Positions 37,431 through 46,567 of a stretch of 64,000 nt of DNA are shown one piece after another. The DNA comes from Oscillospiraceae bacterium. GTDB lineage: Bacteria > Bacillota > Clostridia > Oscillospirales > Acutalibacteraceae. Below the pieces are notes generated by a model. It was given only the letters and a program-made list of their open reading frames with translations. It did not search any database and had not been told where the DNA came from. Made by a program: the position numbers and the translations under genes. The stretch covers positions 186,001-250,000 of the forward strand of contig SVOB01000001.1 in NCBI GenBank assembly GCA_015066565.1, written 5' to 3'. The stretch's first letter is position 1, and the number at the start of each line of letters is the position of its first letter.

Positions 37431-38356
37431 TTTCACTTGGAATTGATACAAGCAACTATACTACATCCGTTGCTATCTTTAATTCGGATACAAAGGAAAT
37501 AATAAGTAAAAAGAAGCTTCTTCCCGTTAAGGAAGGCGAAAAAGGCTTAAGGCAAAGCGACGCTGTTTTTCATCATACTGTTCAGTTACCTGTTTTGATT
37601 GAAGAGCTTTTTTCTGAGTTTAACGGTGAAATCGACTGTATCGGCGTTTCGTCGAAGCCCGTTGACAGCGATAAAAGCTATATGCCCTGTTTTTTAACGG
37701 GTATAGGTGTTGCTTCTGCTCTTTCAACTATTAACAAGAAACCCGTTTATTATTTTTCTCATCAGCAGGGGCATATAGCTTCTGTTCTTCAATCAACCGA
37801 CAATACCGATTTATTCGGTAAAAAGTTTATTGCGTTTCACGTTTCCGGCGGAACAACAGAAGCGGTTTTGGTTAATCCGGATAATGAAAAGATTTTAAAA
37901 ACAGAGAATATTTTTTATAGCTCGGATTTAAAAGCAGGGCAGGCTATTGACAGAGTTGCCCTTTCGTTAGGTCTATCCTTTCCGGGCGGAAAAGAGCTTG
38001 ACGCTCTTTCAAGAAAATCTGACAAAACATTTAAATTGAAACCTTCGATAAAAGATAATACTTTCAGCTTATCGGGCGTTGAAAATAAATGCAAAAAAAT
38101 GCTTGATGACGGTAAAAATAAGGAAGATATAGCAAAATTCTGTATTGATTATATAAGCTGTTCTCTTGAAAAGGCTGTTGAATATCTTAAAGATAAATAC
38201 GGTGAATTACCGCTTGTTTTTTCGGGTGGAGTTATGTCCAATTCATTAATAAGAGAAAGATTTACCGAAAAGTTTAATGCTGTTTTTACCGTTCCGGAGT
38301 TTTCTTCGGATAATGCGTTAGGCGTTGCGGTGCTTGCCGCTCTTAAGGAGAAGTAA
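37427..38356 (+). CDS. TsaD/Kae1-like (peptidase M22-type) protein, divergent paralogue
   Basis: 309 residues in the ASKHA fold. LGIDTSNYTTSVAIF is a phosphate-1 motif like that of TsaD; SHQQGHIAS gives H112 and H116 with the HxxxH metal spacing; FHVSGGTTEAVLV and the late SSDNALGVAVLA (Asp near 295) match other TsaD sites. It is shorter and more divergent than canonical TsaD (about 330-340 residues), the enzyme for the t6A modification of tRNA. A true tsaD normally sits with tsaB or tsaE, not between nusB and xseA. Function is unassigned; a tRNA-modification role is possible. It overlaps nusB by 4 bp. Confidence 0.78.
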   Translation: MISLGIDTSNYTTSVAIFNSDTKEIISKKKLLPVKEGEKGLRQSDAVFHHTVQLPVLIEELFSEFNGEIDCIGVSSKPVDSDKSYMPCFLTGIGVASALSTINKKPVYYFSHQQGHIASVLQSTDNTDLFGKKFIAFHVSGGTTEAVLVNPDNEKILKTENIFYSSDLKAGQAIDRVALSLGLSFPGGKELDALSRKSDKTFKLKPSIKDNTFSLSGVENKCKKMLDDGKNKEDIAKFCIDYISCSLEKAVEYLKDKYGELPLVFSGGVMSNSLIRERFTEKFNAVFTVPEFSSDNALGVAVLAALKEK

Positions 38357-38357
38357 T

Positions 38358-39551
38358 ATGACACAACAGACAGTCATATCGGTTTCACAACTTAACAGAT
38401 ATATTAAAGCGCTTATTGAAGAAAACGGCGTTTTAAATAACGTCTTTGTGACAGGCGAAATTTCAAATTTCAAAAATCATTATTCAAGCGGTCATTTTTA
38501 TATGACCCTTAAAGATGAATCCGCCGCTGTCAGCGCCGTTATTTACAGAACAAACGCTCAAAAAATTAAATATGATTTATATGACGGGCTTTACGTTATT
38601 GTAAGGGGAAGAGTTTCGCTTTACGAAAAGAGCGGACAGTATCAGATAATAGTTGACGATATTCAGCCACAGGGTATAGGCGAGCTTGCCCTGGCATTTG
38701 AACAGTTAAAACAAAAGCTCGGTGAGAAAGGTTTTTTCGACCCGTCTCATAAGAAGCCGATTCCGAAATATCCGAAAAGGGTCGGTATTGTAACTTCGGC
38801 TACGGGAGCCGCTATAAGAGATATTACCAATATTATTTCAAGGCGTTTTCCGCTTTGTGAAATGATTACGTATCCCGTAGAAGTTCAGGGAATTAATGCC
38901 GCCCCGTCTATATCAAAAGCAATTAAAGAGTTAAATGATTCTAATGCCGTTGACGTTATTATTGTCGGCAGAGGCGGCGGCTCAATTGAAGATTTATGGG
39001 CTTTTAATGAGGAAAAGGTTGCTTTAGCGGTTTATAATTCCGTTATTCCCGTAATTTCCGCTGTCGGTCACGAAACTGATTTTACTATCTGTGACTTTGT
39101 TGCCGACGTCAGAGCCGAAACACCGTCAGCTGCCGCTGAAATTTGCGTTCCCGACAAGGAAACAGAATTACAGAGTATTATTTCTTTAAAAAACGCTTCT
39201 GAGAGATTTATTAATTTCAAAATTCAGAACGAAAAGTCAAGATTATCACATTTAGTTGAAAACAGATTTTTAACTAAGCCGGAAGAAATTATTAATGTTT
39301 ACCGAATGAATCTTGACGAAAAAACCGAAGACATTGACTTGTTATTCAAAAGCAAGTTGAATGACAGTAAAAACGAATTTGCTTTAATTCTGAAAAAGCT
39401 TGAATCTTTAAATCCTATAAAGGTAATAAGCAGAGGATTTGCGTTCGCTCAAAGCAACGGAAAAGTTGTTAAAAGCGTTTCAGACGTTGTAAAGGGCGAT
39501 AATATTACGTTGAATGTAACTGACGGTATAATTGACTGCGAGGTAATTTAA
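38358..39551 (+). CDS. xseA: Exodeoxyribonuclease VII large subunit
   Basis: 397 residues. An N-terminal OB-fold (ISVSQLNRYIKALIEENGVLNNVFVTGEIS region) is followed by the catalytic domain (PKRVGIVTSATGAAIRDI, IIVGRGGGSIEDLWAFNEE, VISAVGHETDFTICDFVAD). A C-terminal helical region follows. It degrades single-stranded DNA to oligonucleotides together with XseB. ATG 38358 follows AAGGAG; the upstream in-frame start at 38325 lies inside the previous gene and is rejected. Confidence 0.95.
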   Translation: MTQQTVISVSQLNRYIKALIEENGVLNNVFVTGEISNFKNHYSSGHFYMTLKDESAAVSAVIYRTNAQKIKYDLYDGLYVIVRGRVSLYEKSGQYQIIVDDIQPQGIGELALAFEQLKQKLGEKGFFDPSHKKPIPKYPKRVGIVTSATGAAIRDITNIISRRFPLCEMITYPVEVQGINAAPSISKAIKELNDSNAVDVIIVGRGGGSIEDLWAFNEEKVALAVYNSVIPVISAVGHETDFTICDFVADVRAETPSAAAEICVPDKETELQSIISLKNASERFINFKIQNEKSRLSHLVENRFLTKPEEIINVYRMNLDEKTEDIDLLFKSKLNDSKNEFALILKKLESLNPIKVISRGFAFAQSNGKVVKSVSDVVKGDNITLNVTDGIIDCEVI

Positions 39552-39749
39552 ATGGAAAATATGACTTATGAAGAGGCTGTAAAGAAGCTTGAAGAAATTG
39601 TTTCACAACTTGAAAACGGCGACCTTACTCTTGAAGAGTCAATTAAGCTTTATGAAGAAAGCTCGCTTTTAAGCGCTTATTGCAGTGACTTGCTAAATAA
39701 AGCGGAAGCTAAAATCAAAGAGTTTTCTCAAAAGGATAAGGAAGAATAA
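39552..39749 (+). CDS. xseB: Exodeoxyribonuclease VII small subunit
   Basis: 65 residues, typical XseB size. TYEEAVKKLEEIVSQLENG and LTLEESIKLYEESSLL are the conserved helices that wrap XseA. The ATG comes directly after the xseA stop, so both subunits are made together. Confidence 0.95.
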   Translation: MENMTYEEAVKKLEEIVSQLENGDLTLEESIKLYEESSLLSAYCSDLLNKAEAKIKEFSQKDKEE

Positions 39750-39750
39750 A

Positions 39751-40629
39751 ATGTTTGAGGAAAAATATAATTCTTATCTTGAATTAATTAATAATAAGCT
39801 GTCGGATTTTGTTCCTGCTTCTGATGACGGACAGGATATTATTTCCGAGGCTATGTTATATTCGCTTAAAATCGGCGGAAAAAGAATACGTCCTATTCTG
39901 ACATTGGAATTTTGTAATCTTATTTGCGGCGACTATAAAAGAGCTTTGAATTTTGCCTGCGCTGTTGAAATGGTTCATACCTATTCGCTTATTCATGACG
40001 ATTTGCCCTGTATGGATAATGACGACATGAGAAGGGGTCAACCGTCAAACCATAAGAAATTCGGTGAGGCAAACGCGCTTCTTGCTGGCGACTCACTTTT
40101 AACTCACGCATTTACTGCGATTTCATCAAGTGAAAATGTTTCACATAAGGCTATTGCAGAAGCCGTTAAAACACTTAGCGAGTGCGCCGGTGTTAACGGT
40201 ATGATAGGCGGTCAGGTTCTTGATTTAAAGAACGAAGGTAAGTTGATTGACGAAAATGAACTGATTACTACCCATACGCTTAAAACAGGCGCTCTTATTA
40301 AAGCCGCCTGCGTTCTCGGATGTCTTGCCGCAGAAGGAACTTCAAAGCAGATTTCTTCTGCCGGTCTTTACGCCTTGAATCTCGGATTGGCTTTTCAGGT
40401 TATTGACGATATTCTTGATGTAACGGGTGATGAAGCAACTCTCGGCAAGCCAATAGGCAGTGACGAAGAGAATGAAAAAACAACTTTTGTTACTCTTTAC
40501 GGCGTAGATAAATCTTTTGAAATTGCCAAATTATATACCGAAAGAGCTATTGACAGCTTATCTATTTTTGAAAATGATACTACGTTCTTAATTGAATTAG
40601 CAAATAAACTCATAGACAGAAAAAATTAG
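39751..40629 (+). CDS. ispA: Farnesyl diphosphate synthase (geranyltranstransferase)
   Basis: 292 residues of the short-chain trans-prenyltransferase family. GGKRIRPIL binds pyrophosphate; the first Asp-rich motif is LIHDDLPCMDNDDMRRG and the second is FQVIDDILD. It condenses IPP with DMAPP and GPP to give C15 diphosphate for undecaprenyl and other isoprenoids. It is 1 bp after xseB and 9 bp before dxs, so precursor and chain-length enzymes are co-expressed. Confidence 0.94.
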   Translation: MFEEKYNSYLELINNKLSDFVPASDDGQDIISEAMLYSLKIGGKRIRPILTLEFCNLICGDYKRALNFACAVEMVHTYSLIHDDLPCMDNDDMRRGQPSNHKKFGEANALLAGDSLLTHAFTAISSSENVSHKAIAEAVKTLSECAGVNGMIGGQVLDLKNEGKLIDENELITTHTLKTGALIKAACVLGCLAAEGTSKQISSAGLYALNLGLAFQVIDDILDVTGDEATLGKPIGSDEENEKTTFVTLYGVDKSFEIAKLYTERAIDSLSIFENDTTFLIELANKLIDRKN

Positions 40630-40638
40630 GAGCATTTG

Positions 40639-42495
40639 ATGGAAACTCATTATCTGAAAAATATATCTTCTCCCGCTGATGTTAAAAAGTTGGATGAAAA
40701 AGAGCTTGACAACCTTGCAAAAGAAATTCGCGAGGTTTTAATCTCGACCGTTTCTCAGAACGGCGGTCATCTTGCTTCAAACCTCGGCGTTGTTGAGTTG
40801 ACTATCGCTTTGCATAGGGTTTTTAACTCACCCAAGGATAAAATTGTCTGGGACGTCGGTCACCAGGTTTATACTCATAAGCTTCTGACAGGCAGATTTG
40901 ACAGCTTTGAATCCTTAAGAAAAGAAAACGGAATTTCAGGTTTTTCAAGACCGAGCGAGAGCGAACACGACATTTTTTACAGCGGACATTCAAGCACTTC
41001 AATCTCATCAGCGCTCGGAATTGCAACTGCCGAAAAGATTAACGGCGGTAAAAATCATACTATCGCAGTTATCGGCGACGGCGCTCTGACGGGCGGCCTT
41101 GCTTATGAAGCGCTCAATAACGCAGGCAGACAGAAATGTAAGCTTATTGTTATACTTAACGATAACGAAATGTCTATTTCAAAAAATGTCGGCGGAGTAG
41201 CAAGGTACCTCGCCGTTATTCGCAGTAAGCCCGGTTACTTTATGTTTAAAGCGCATACCGAAAAATTTATCAAAAGAATTCCGCTTATTGGCAAAAGTCT
41301 TGCAAGACTTCTTTTCAAATCAAAAACCAGACTCAAAAACTTTATGTATAAAAGTACGTTTTTTGAGGATCTCGGTTTTCAGTACATGGGACCAATTGAC
41401 GGACATAATATTGAACAGATTACTAACGCACTTGAGGGCGCAAAGCTTGTAAATAAGCCTGTTTTGCTTCATATTAATACAATCAAAGGCAAGGGCTATG
41501 ATTTTGCGGAAAAAGACCCGAGTCAGTTCCACGGCATTTCAAAATTCAACGTTTTCTCAGGTGAACCGAATTATTCAAGCGGTAGCTTTTCCGACGTGGC
41601 AGGCGAGTTTTTATGTAACGCCGCCGCTAAAGATAAAAGAATATGCACAGTGACAGCCGCTATGAAGCTCGGCACGGGACTTGATAGCTTTTCAAAGAAA
41701 TTCCCCGAAAGGTTCTTTGACGTCGGCATTGCCGAGGAACACGCAGTTACCTTTGCTTCCGGACTTGCCCGTGACGGAATGCTTCCCGTGTTTGCCGTTT
41801 ATTCTACTTTTTTACAAAGAGCTTATGACCAGCTTATTCACGACTGCGCTTTACAGAAGGAACATATAGTTTTAGCTGTTGACAGAGCAGGCTTTGTAGG
41901 TGAGGACGGTGAAACTCACCAGGGTCTATTTGACGTGGCATATTTAAACAGTATTCCTGATATTAATGTTTATTCGCCGTCTAATTATTCAGAGCTAAAC
42001 AAGGCGTTTTTCAATGCTTTTTATAAGGATAAAAGGGTTGTTGCAATCCGTTATCCGAGAGGAACCGAAAGTGAGATTTTAAAGGACTATAAGGCTACTG
42101 AAAACAATTTCGACATTATCGGCGAAGAAAACGCCGAAAATGCGATTGTTACCTACGGAAGAGTTTTTGCATCTGCCTTTGAAGCCTTGAAAATGCTTAA
42201 TGAAAAGGGAAAAGAATATAAAATAATCAAGCTAAACCGCATTAAGCCTATTGATATTAAAGCTGTTGAGAGTGCTCTGAACTGTAAAAAGGTTTTCTTT
42301 TTTGAAGAGAGCCTTGAAAGCGGTTCAGTCGGCGAAAGGTTTGCATACCTTCTTTCAAAGAACTCGTTTAACGGAAAATTCATTCATACAGCAGTTGACG
42401 ACGGCTTTGTAAAACAGGCTTCGGTATCAAGTCTTTTACATAAATACAAGCTTGATTGCGAAGGAATTTGCGAGGTAATAAGTAATGAGCAATAA
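40639..42495 (+). CDS. dxs: 1-deoxy-D-xylulose-5-phosphate synthase
   Basis: 618 residues. The thiamine diphosphate motif GDGALTGGLAYEALNNAG comes near residue 150. The transketolase pyrimidine domain contains DVGIAEEHAVTFASGLA and VLAVDRAGFVGEDGETHQG, and a C-terminal domain follows. It joins pyruvate and glyceraldehyde 3-phosphate, the entry to the MEP isoprenoid pathway. ATG 40639 is used, with AGGAG at 40628-40632; a TTG at 40636 adds only one residue. It overlaps tlyA by 11 bp. Confidence 0.96.
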   Translation: METHYLKNISSPADVKKLDEKELDNLAKEIREVLISTVSQNGGHLASNLGVVELTIALHRVFNSPKDKIVWDVGHQVYTHKLLTGRFDSFESLRKENGISGFSRPSESEHDIFYSGHSSTSISSALGIATAEKINGGKNHTIAVIGDGALTGGLAYEALNNAGRQKCKLIVILNDNEMSISKNVGGVARYLAVIRSKPGYFMFKAHTEKFIKRIPLIGKSLARLLFKSKTRLKNFMYKSTFFEDLGFQYMGPIDGHNIEQITNALEGAKLVNKPVLLHINTIKGKGYDFAEKDPSQFHGISKFNVFSGEPNYSSGSFSDVAGEFLCNAAAKDKRICTVTAAMKLGTGLDSFSKKFPERFFDVGIAEEHAVTFASGLARDGMLPVFAVYSTFLQRAYDQLIHDCALQKEHIVLAVDRAGFVGEDGETHQGLFDVAYLNSIPDINVYSPSNYSELNKAFFNAFYKDKRVVAIRYPRGTESEILKDYKATENNFDIIGEENAENAIVTYGRVFASAFEALKMLNEKGKEYKIIKLNRIKPIDIKAVESALNCKKVFFFEESLESGSVGERFAYLLSKNSFNGKFIHTAVDDGFVKQASVSSLLHKYKLDCEGICEVISNEQ

Positions 42496-43291
42496 GATTA
42501 GGCTTGACGTTGCCGTTACTGAAAGGAACCTCGTTGAAAGCCGTGAAAAAGGCAAAGCTCTTATAATGGCAGGTAAGGTTTTTGTTAACGGTCAGAAGGT
42601 TACGAAAGCAGGAACTACTGTCACTGAAGAAGATAATATAGAAATTAAGGGCGACAAGCTTCCGTTTGTCAGCAGGGGAGGGCTTAAGCTCGATAAAGCC
42701 GTTCATTCCTTTAATCTTGATTTAAACGGACTAATTTGTATGGATATCGGCGCTTCGACAGGCGGTTTTACCGACTGTATGCTTCAGAACGGTGCAAAAA
42801 AGGTTTATTCCGTCGATGTCGGTTACGGACAGTTGGCTTGGAAGCTGAGAACTGACGAACGGGTTATAAATATGGAAAGAACAAATTTCCGTTATATTAA
42901 ACCCGAAGACATAGATGACAGAATAGATTTTGCAAGCGTAGATGTTTCGTTTATTTCACTTGATAAAATCCTGCCGGTTATGTATAATTTATTAAATGAA
43001 GGCGCTTATTCCGTTTGTTTAATTAAACCTCAGTTTGAAGCAGGCAGGGAAAAGGTAGGAAAAAAGGGTGTTGTAAGAGAAAAAAGCACTCATATCGAAG
43101 TTATTGAAAAAGTCACTAAGTTGGCAAACGAACTTAACTATTCAATTCTCGGTCTTGATTTTTCTCCCGTTAAAGGTCCTGAGGGTAATATCGAATACCT
43201 TATGTTTCTGAAAAAAGAAAGCGGAAAATCAAATGAATTTGACATTGTTGATTTAGTTAATAAATCTCACGATTGTCTTTCGGGTGAATAA
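42485..43291 (+). CDS. tlyA: TlyA-family rRNA methyltransferase
   Basis: 268 residues. An N-terminal S4 RNA-binding domain (LDVAVTERNLVESREKGKAL, VTKAGTTV) is joined to an FtsJ-like SAM methyltransferase domain (MDIGASTGGFTDCMLQNGA, SVDVGYGQLAWKLR). LIKPQFEAGREKVGKKGVV is also conserved. Family members methylate ribose in 16S and/or 23S rRNA; they are often labelled hemolysin or YqxC. Its place between dxs and nadK/argR matches yqxC in Bacillus. Exact target nucleotide is not predictable here. Confidence 0.9.
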   Translation: MSNKIRLDVAVTERNLVESREKGKALIMAGKVFVNGQKVTKAGTTVTEEDNIEIKGDKLPFVSRGGLKLDKAVHSFNLDLNGLICMDIGASTGGFTDCMLQNGAKKVYSVDVGYGQLAWKLRTDERVINMERTNFRYIKPEDIDDRIDFASVDVSFISLDKILPVMYNLLNEGAYSVCLIKPQFEAGREKVGKKGVVREKSTHIEVIEKVTKLANELNYSILGLDFSPVKGPEGNIEYLMFLKKESGKSNEFDIVDLVNKSHDCLSGE

Positions 43292-43292
43292 T

Positions 43293-44150
43293 ATGAAAGT
43301 CTTATTAATGCCGAATTTAACAAGAGAACATTCATATTCAGTTACTCTTCAGACGGCTGAAAAACTAAAGGAACTGAATATTGAATACTATTTTTCTCCT
43401 TCATGTAATGACGGGAGATTTGACAGTATTAAATCATTTGAGGATGACAACGAAGCAATATCTGCCTGTGATATTATAATTGCTATCGGCGGTGACGGTT
43501 CAATTATTCACGCCGCAAAGAAAGCTGCCGTAAAAAACAAGCCGATTCTCGGTATAAATGCGGGCAATCTTGCGTTTATGGCAGGTATTGAAAAGAATGA
43601 ATTAAATCTTCTTAAAAACCTGATTGATGACGCTTATTATGTAGACAACAGGATGATGCTTTCCGCAGAGGTATATAATGACAGGGGAAGCGTTGTTTAC
43701 TCAAATGTTTGTCTTAATGATGTTGTTGTAGCGCGTGGCGAACAGATTGAGATGATTAACCTTTCGGTCGAATGTGACTCAAAGAAAATCAACAGTTATC
43801 AGTCTGACGGTATTATATTTTCTACTTCAACAGGTTCAACCGCTTATTCGCTTTCAGCAGGAGGACCGGTTATGGACCCGACTATTGAAAGTATTATGTT
43901 AACGCCGATTTGCACTCATTCGCTTTTTTCACGTTCTTTAATTTTTAACCCATCGTCAGTAATTACAGTTAAAAATGAAGACAAAAGGAATAATTGTGCG
44001 ATATCCTTTGACGGTGAAAAAGCAATTCCCATTCCGCTTAACGGAAAGGTTATAATTAAGAAATCAGGCGTTACAGCAAAATTTATAAGAATTAAATCCG
44101 ACAACTTTATTGACGTTCTTAACAGCAAGCTTGTCGGTAGGAGAATGTGA
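43293..44150 (+). CDS. nadK: NAD kinase
   Basis: 285 residues. IIAIGGDGSIIHAAKKA is the GGDG catalytic motif, GINAGNLAFMAG corresponds to the GxNxGxLGF motif, and STSTGSTAYSLSAGGPVMDP is the NAD-binding glycine-rich stretch. It phosphorylates NAD+ to NADP+. ATG 43293 is chosen; a GTG at 43284 would overlap tlyA and its own ribosome-binding GGGTGA. It sits in the tlyA-nadK-argR-recN string, as in many Clostridia. Confidence 0.93.
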   Translation: MKVLLMPNLTREHSYSVTLQTAEKLKELNIEYYFSPSCNDGRFDSIKSFEDDNEAISACDIIIAIGGDGSIIHAAKKAAVKNKPILGINAGNLAFMAGIEKNELNLLKNLIDDAYYVDNRMMLSAEVYNDRGSVVYSNVCLNDVVVARGEQIEMINLSVECDSKKINSYQSDGIIFSTSTGSTAYSLSAGGPVMDPTIESIMLTPICTHSLFSRSLIFNPSSVITVKNEDKRNNCAISFDGEKAIPIPLNGKVIIKKSGVTAKFIRIKSDNFIDVLNSKLVGRRM

Positions 44151-44151
44151 A

Positions 44152-44610
44152 ATGAAAAAGAAAAGACATCAAGTAATTCTTGAGTTAATTGAAAAGAATA
44201 AAATCACAACTCAGGAAGAATTGCAGGATTTACTCAAGATGCACGGCTTTGACGTTACTCAGGCGACTGTTTCAAGAGATATTAAGGAATTAATGCTTGT
44301 CAAGAGACTTAATTCAAAGGGTGAATACAGCTATTCCTTACCTGCAAGCGAAAAAAACGACGAAAACAAGCTCAAGTCAATTTTTACTCAATCCGTATTA
44401 AATGTTGATTATGCAGGAAATATGGTTGTTGTAAAATGCTTTGCAGGAATGGCAAGCGCGGCGTGTTCCGCAATTGACTCTAATTCACTTGGGGTTTCTT
44501 CAATTGTAGGAACCATTGCCGGTGACGACAGTTTCTTTATACTTTGCAGAAATGATGAGGCTGCAAAGAGCATAAACGATTCAATCAACTCATTATTAAG
44601 GAATGATTAA
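44152..44610 (+). CDS. argR: Arginine repressor
   Basis: 152 residues. The N-terminal winged helix contains RHQVILELIEKNKITTQEELQ and QATVSRDIKELML, where the SR pair contacts ARG boxes. The C-terminal arginine-binding hexamerisation domain contains GTIAGDDSFFILCRN. It represses arginine synthesis and can activate catabolism when arginine is bound. TAGGAG lies 8 bp before ATG 44152. It is the usual neighbour of recN in Firmicutes (ahrC-recN). Confidence 0.95.
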   Translation: MKKKRHQVILELIEKNKITTQEELQDLLKMHGFDVTQATVSRDIKELMLVKRLNSKGEYSYSLPASEKNDENKLKSIFTQSVLNVDYAGNMVVVKCFAGMASAACSAIDSNSLGVSSIVGTIAGDDSFFILCRNDEAAKSINDSINSLLRND

Positions 44611-44612
44611 AT

Positions 44613-46271
44613 TTGCTTTATAATCTTTCTATCAACGATATTGCGATAATAAAACAGGCTGAAATAACCTTTGAGAACGGATTTAACGTTCTCACGGGTG
44701 AAACAGGCGCGGGTAAATCAATTATTATTGATTCAATTAACGCAATTCTCGGAGGAAGAACATCTAAAGAAATTATAAGAACAGGTGCCGCCAGAGCATC
44801 TGTTTTTGCGTCCTTTTATAATGTAAATAAAGATATAATCAATTCCTTAGCTGAGCAGAATATTGATATAAGCGAGAATACAGTTGAGCTTCAGAGAATA
44901 ATAAATTCAGACGGAAGAACAATTTGTAAAATAAACGGAACAACAGTTTCGGGAAGCTTTTTAAAGGAAATCGGTAAAAGCCTTATTACTATTCACGGTC
45001 AGCTTGACAATCAGGCCTTGCTTAACCCTGAAATGCACTGCTCTTTTATTGATAAACTTGCTGATAATGAAAATATACTGTCGTCTTATAAATCGGAATA
45101 TGACAGATACTGTTCTCTTTTGTCAAAAATAAAAAGCCTTGATATTGACCAACAGTCAAAGGAAAGACGAATTGAAGTCCTCAATTACCAGATTGATGAA
45201 ATCGAAAAGGCTGATATAAAAATCGGCGAAACCGAACAGCTTAAAAATCAGAGAGATATAATAAGAAACTCTGAAAAAATTCTCTGTTCGTTAAATAACG
45301 CTTATAACGCAATAAACGGCTCAGACGATTTTTCGGGCGCAGAGCTTCTTGCAAGAGAGGCCGCTAACGAGATTTCGGAAGCTTCTAAATATCTTTCGGA
45401 AGCTGAAAATATTTCCGAGGAAATAACCGACATCTCATATCAGCTTTCAGATGTTTCAGAAAAGATTAATTCAATAGTAAATTCAATAGAATATGACCCT
45501 AATCTTCTTGAACAGATTGAAGAAAGACTTGACCTGATTTATAACCTTACAAAAAAATACGGAAGCGACGAAAGCGAAATACTAAGCTTTTTAGCTAACG
45601 CAAAAGCCGAGCTTGACTCTATTGTGCTATCTGATGAGCAAAAAGAGCAATTAAAAGCCGATTTAAGCGCTTGTAAGGAAGAATTAAGGAAAAGAGCCGA
45701 TTGTCTTACAAAAAGCCGTACAGACGCTTCAAACGAGTTTTCCAAGAAGGTTGTTGAGGTTCTTAAATTCCTTGAAATGCCTTCTGTTATGTTCAGCGTC
45801 AGTATAAAGAAATGCGAATATAACGAAAACGGTCAGGATGAAATTGAATTCCTTTTGTCCGCAAATAAAGGCGAGGATTTAAAACCGCTTTCAAAAATAG
45901 CTTCCGGCGGCGAGCTTTCAAGAATAATGCTCGCAATTAAAAGTGTTCTTGCCGATAAGGACGATATTGACACGCTTATTTTTGATGAAATCGATACCGG
46001 TGTTTCGGGCAGGGCTGCTCAGAAGGTTGCTCTTAAAATGAAAGAGGTATCTTTAAACAGACAGGTTATCTGCGTAACCCATCTTGCAAGTATTGCTTCT
46101 CTTGCCGACAGTCATTTTCTTATCGAAAAGTATGAAAAGGACGACAAAACCTTCACTAAAGTTACAAAATTAGACTATAACGGCAGGGTAGGAGAGCTTT
46201 CAAGAATAATCGGAGGTATAAACATCACCGATGAAACGGTTACTCTTGCGAAGCAAATGCTTGAAGGTTGA
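44613..46271 (+). CDS. recN: DNA repair protein RecN
   Basis: 552 residues, SMC-like. Walker A FNVLTGETGAGKSIIIDSI lies near residue 30, a long coiled-coil region covers about 160-370, and the C-terminal ABC signature IASGGELSRIMLAIK and LIFDEIDTGVSG form the second ATPase half. It acts early in double-strand break repair. The start codon is TTG at 44613 with AAGGA about 9 bp upstream; no in-frame ATG exists nearby. The TGA stop overlaps the -35 of the tyrS promoter. Confidence 0.95.
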   Translation: MLYNLSINDIAIIKQAEITFENGFNVLTGETGAGKSIIIDSINAILGGRTSKEIIRTGAARASVFASFYNVNKDIINSLAEQNIDISENTVELQRIINSDGRTICKINGTTVSGSFLKEIGKSLITIHGQLDNQALLNPEMHCSFIDKLADNENILSSYKSEYDRYCSLLSKIKSLDIDQQSKERRIEVLNYQIDEIEKADIKIGETEQLKNQRDIIRNSEKILCSLNNAYNAINGSDDFSGAELLAREAANEISEASKYLSEAENISEEITDISYQLSDVSEKINSIVNSIEYDPNLLEQIEERLDLIYNLTKKYGSDESEILSFLANAKAELDSIVLSDEQKEQLKADLSACKEELRKRADCLTKSRTDASNEFSKKVVEVLKFLEMPSVMFSVSIKKCEYNENGQDEIEFLLSANKGEDLKPLSKIASGGELSRIMLAIKSVLADKDDIDTLIFDEIDTGVSGRAAQKVALKMKEVSLNRQVICVTHLASIASLADSHFLIEKYEKDDKTFTKVTKLDYNGRVGELSRIIGGINITDETVTLAKQMLEG

Positions 46272-46296
46272 CAAATCTAATTTAATAATATATAAT
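46268..46296 (+). promoter_or_regulatory. Consensus SigA promoter of tyrS
   Basis: Perfect TTGACA (46268-46273) and perfect TATAAT (46291-46296) with 17-bp spacing. The -35 overlaps the recN stop codon. Transcription should start near 46303, at the beginning of the T-box stem I. Confidence 0.88.
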
Positions 46297-46302
46297 TCTT
46301 GA

Positions 46303-46546
46303 CAATGACAGTGACGGGAAGAAGTAACGCTCTCCCTTATTTTCAGAGAGTCTTTGGTCGGTGAAAAAAGACAGTAAAAGAGCGTGAAATACATCTCCGA
46401 GTCGGTTTTCTGAAATTACAGTAGGAAAATCCGTTTTGTATGCGTTAAATACAAGAGTGAAAATTCACTCGCCGAGGCAGTTACCGTGAGGTAATTGTAA
46501 ATTGAGGTGGTAACACGATTTTTCGTCCTCTGCTTTTTGCAGAGGA
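46303..46546 (+). promoter_or_regulatory. Tyrosine T-box leader
   Basis: About 245 nt of structured leader precede tyrS. Stem I features include the AG-bulge-like AGAGAGTC and GGTCGGTGAAAA segments. The specifier-loop motif GTGAAATACATCTCC places TAC, a tyrosine codon, at 46390-46392. The 3' T-box reads GAGGTGGTAACACG (46504-46517), a variant of AGGGTGGTACCGCG; its TGGT can pair with the ACCA end of uncharged tRNA-Tyr. Uncharged tRNA should stabilise the antiterminator and allow tyrS transcription. Confidence 0.92.
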
Positions 46547-46554
46547 TTATTTTT
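46526..46554 (+). terminator. T-box terminator before tyrS
   Basis: TCCTCTGC (46526-46533) and GCAGAGGA (46539-46546) flank a TTTTT loop and are followed by TTATTTTTT. The ribosome binding site GGAGG (46556-46560) comes immediately after. Confidence 0.9.
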
Positions 46555-46567
46555 TGGAGGAATTGAA

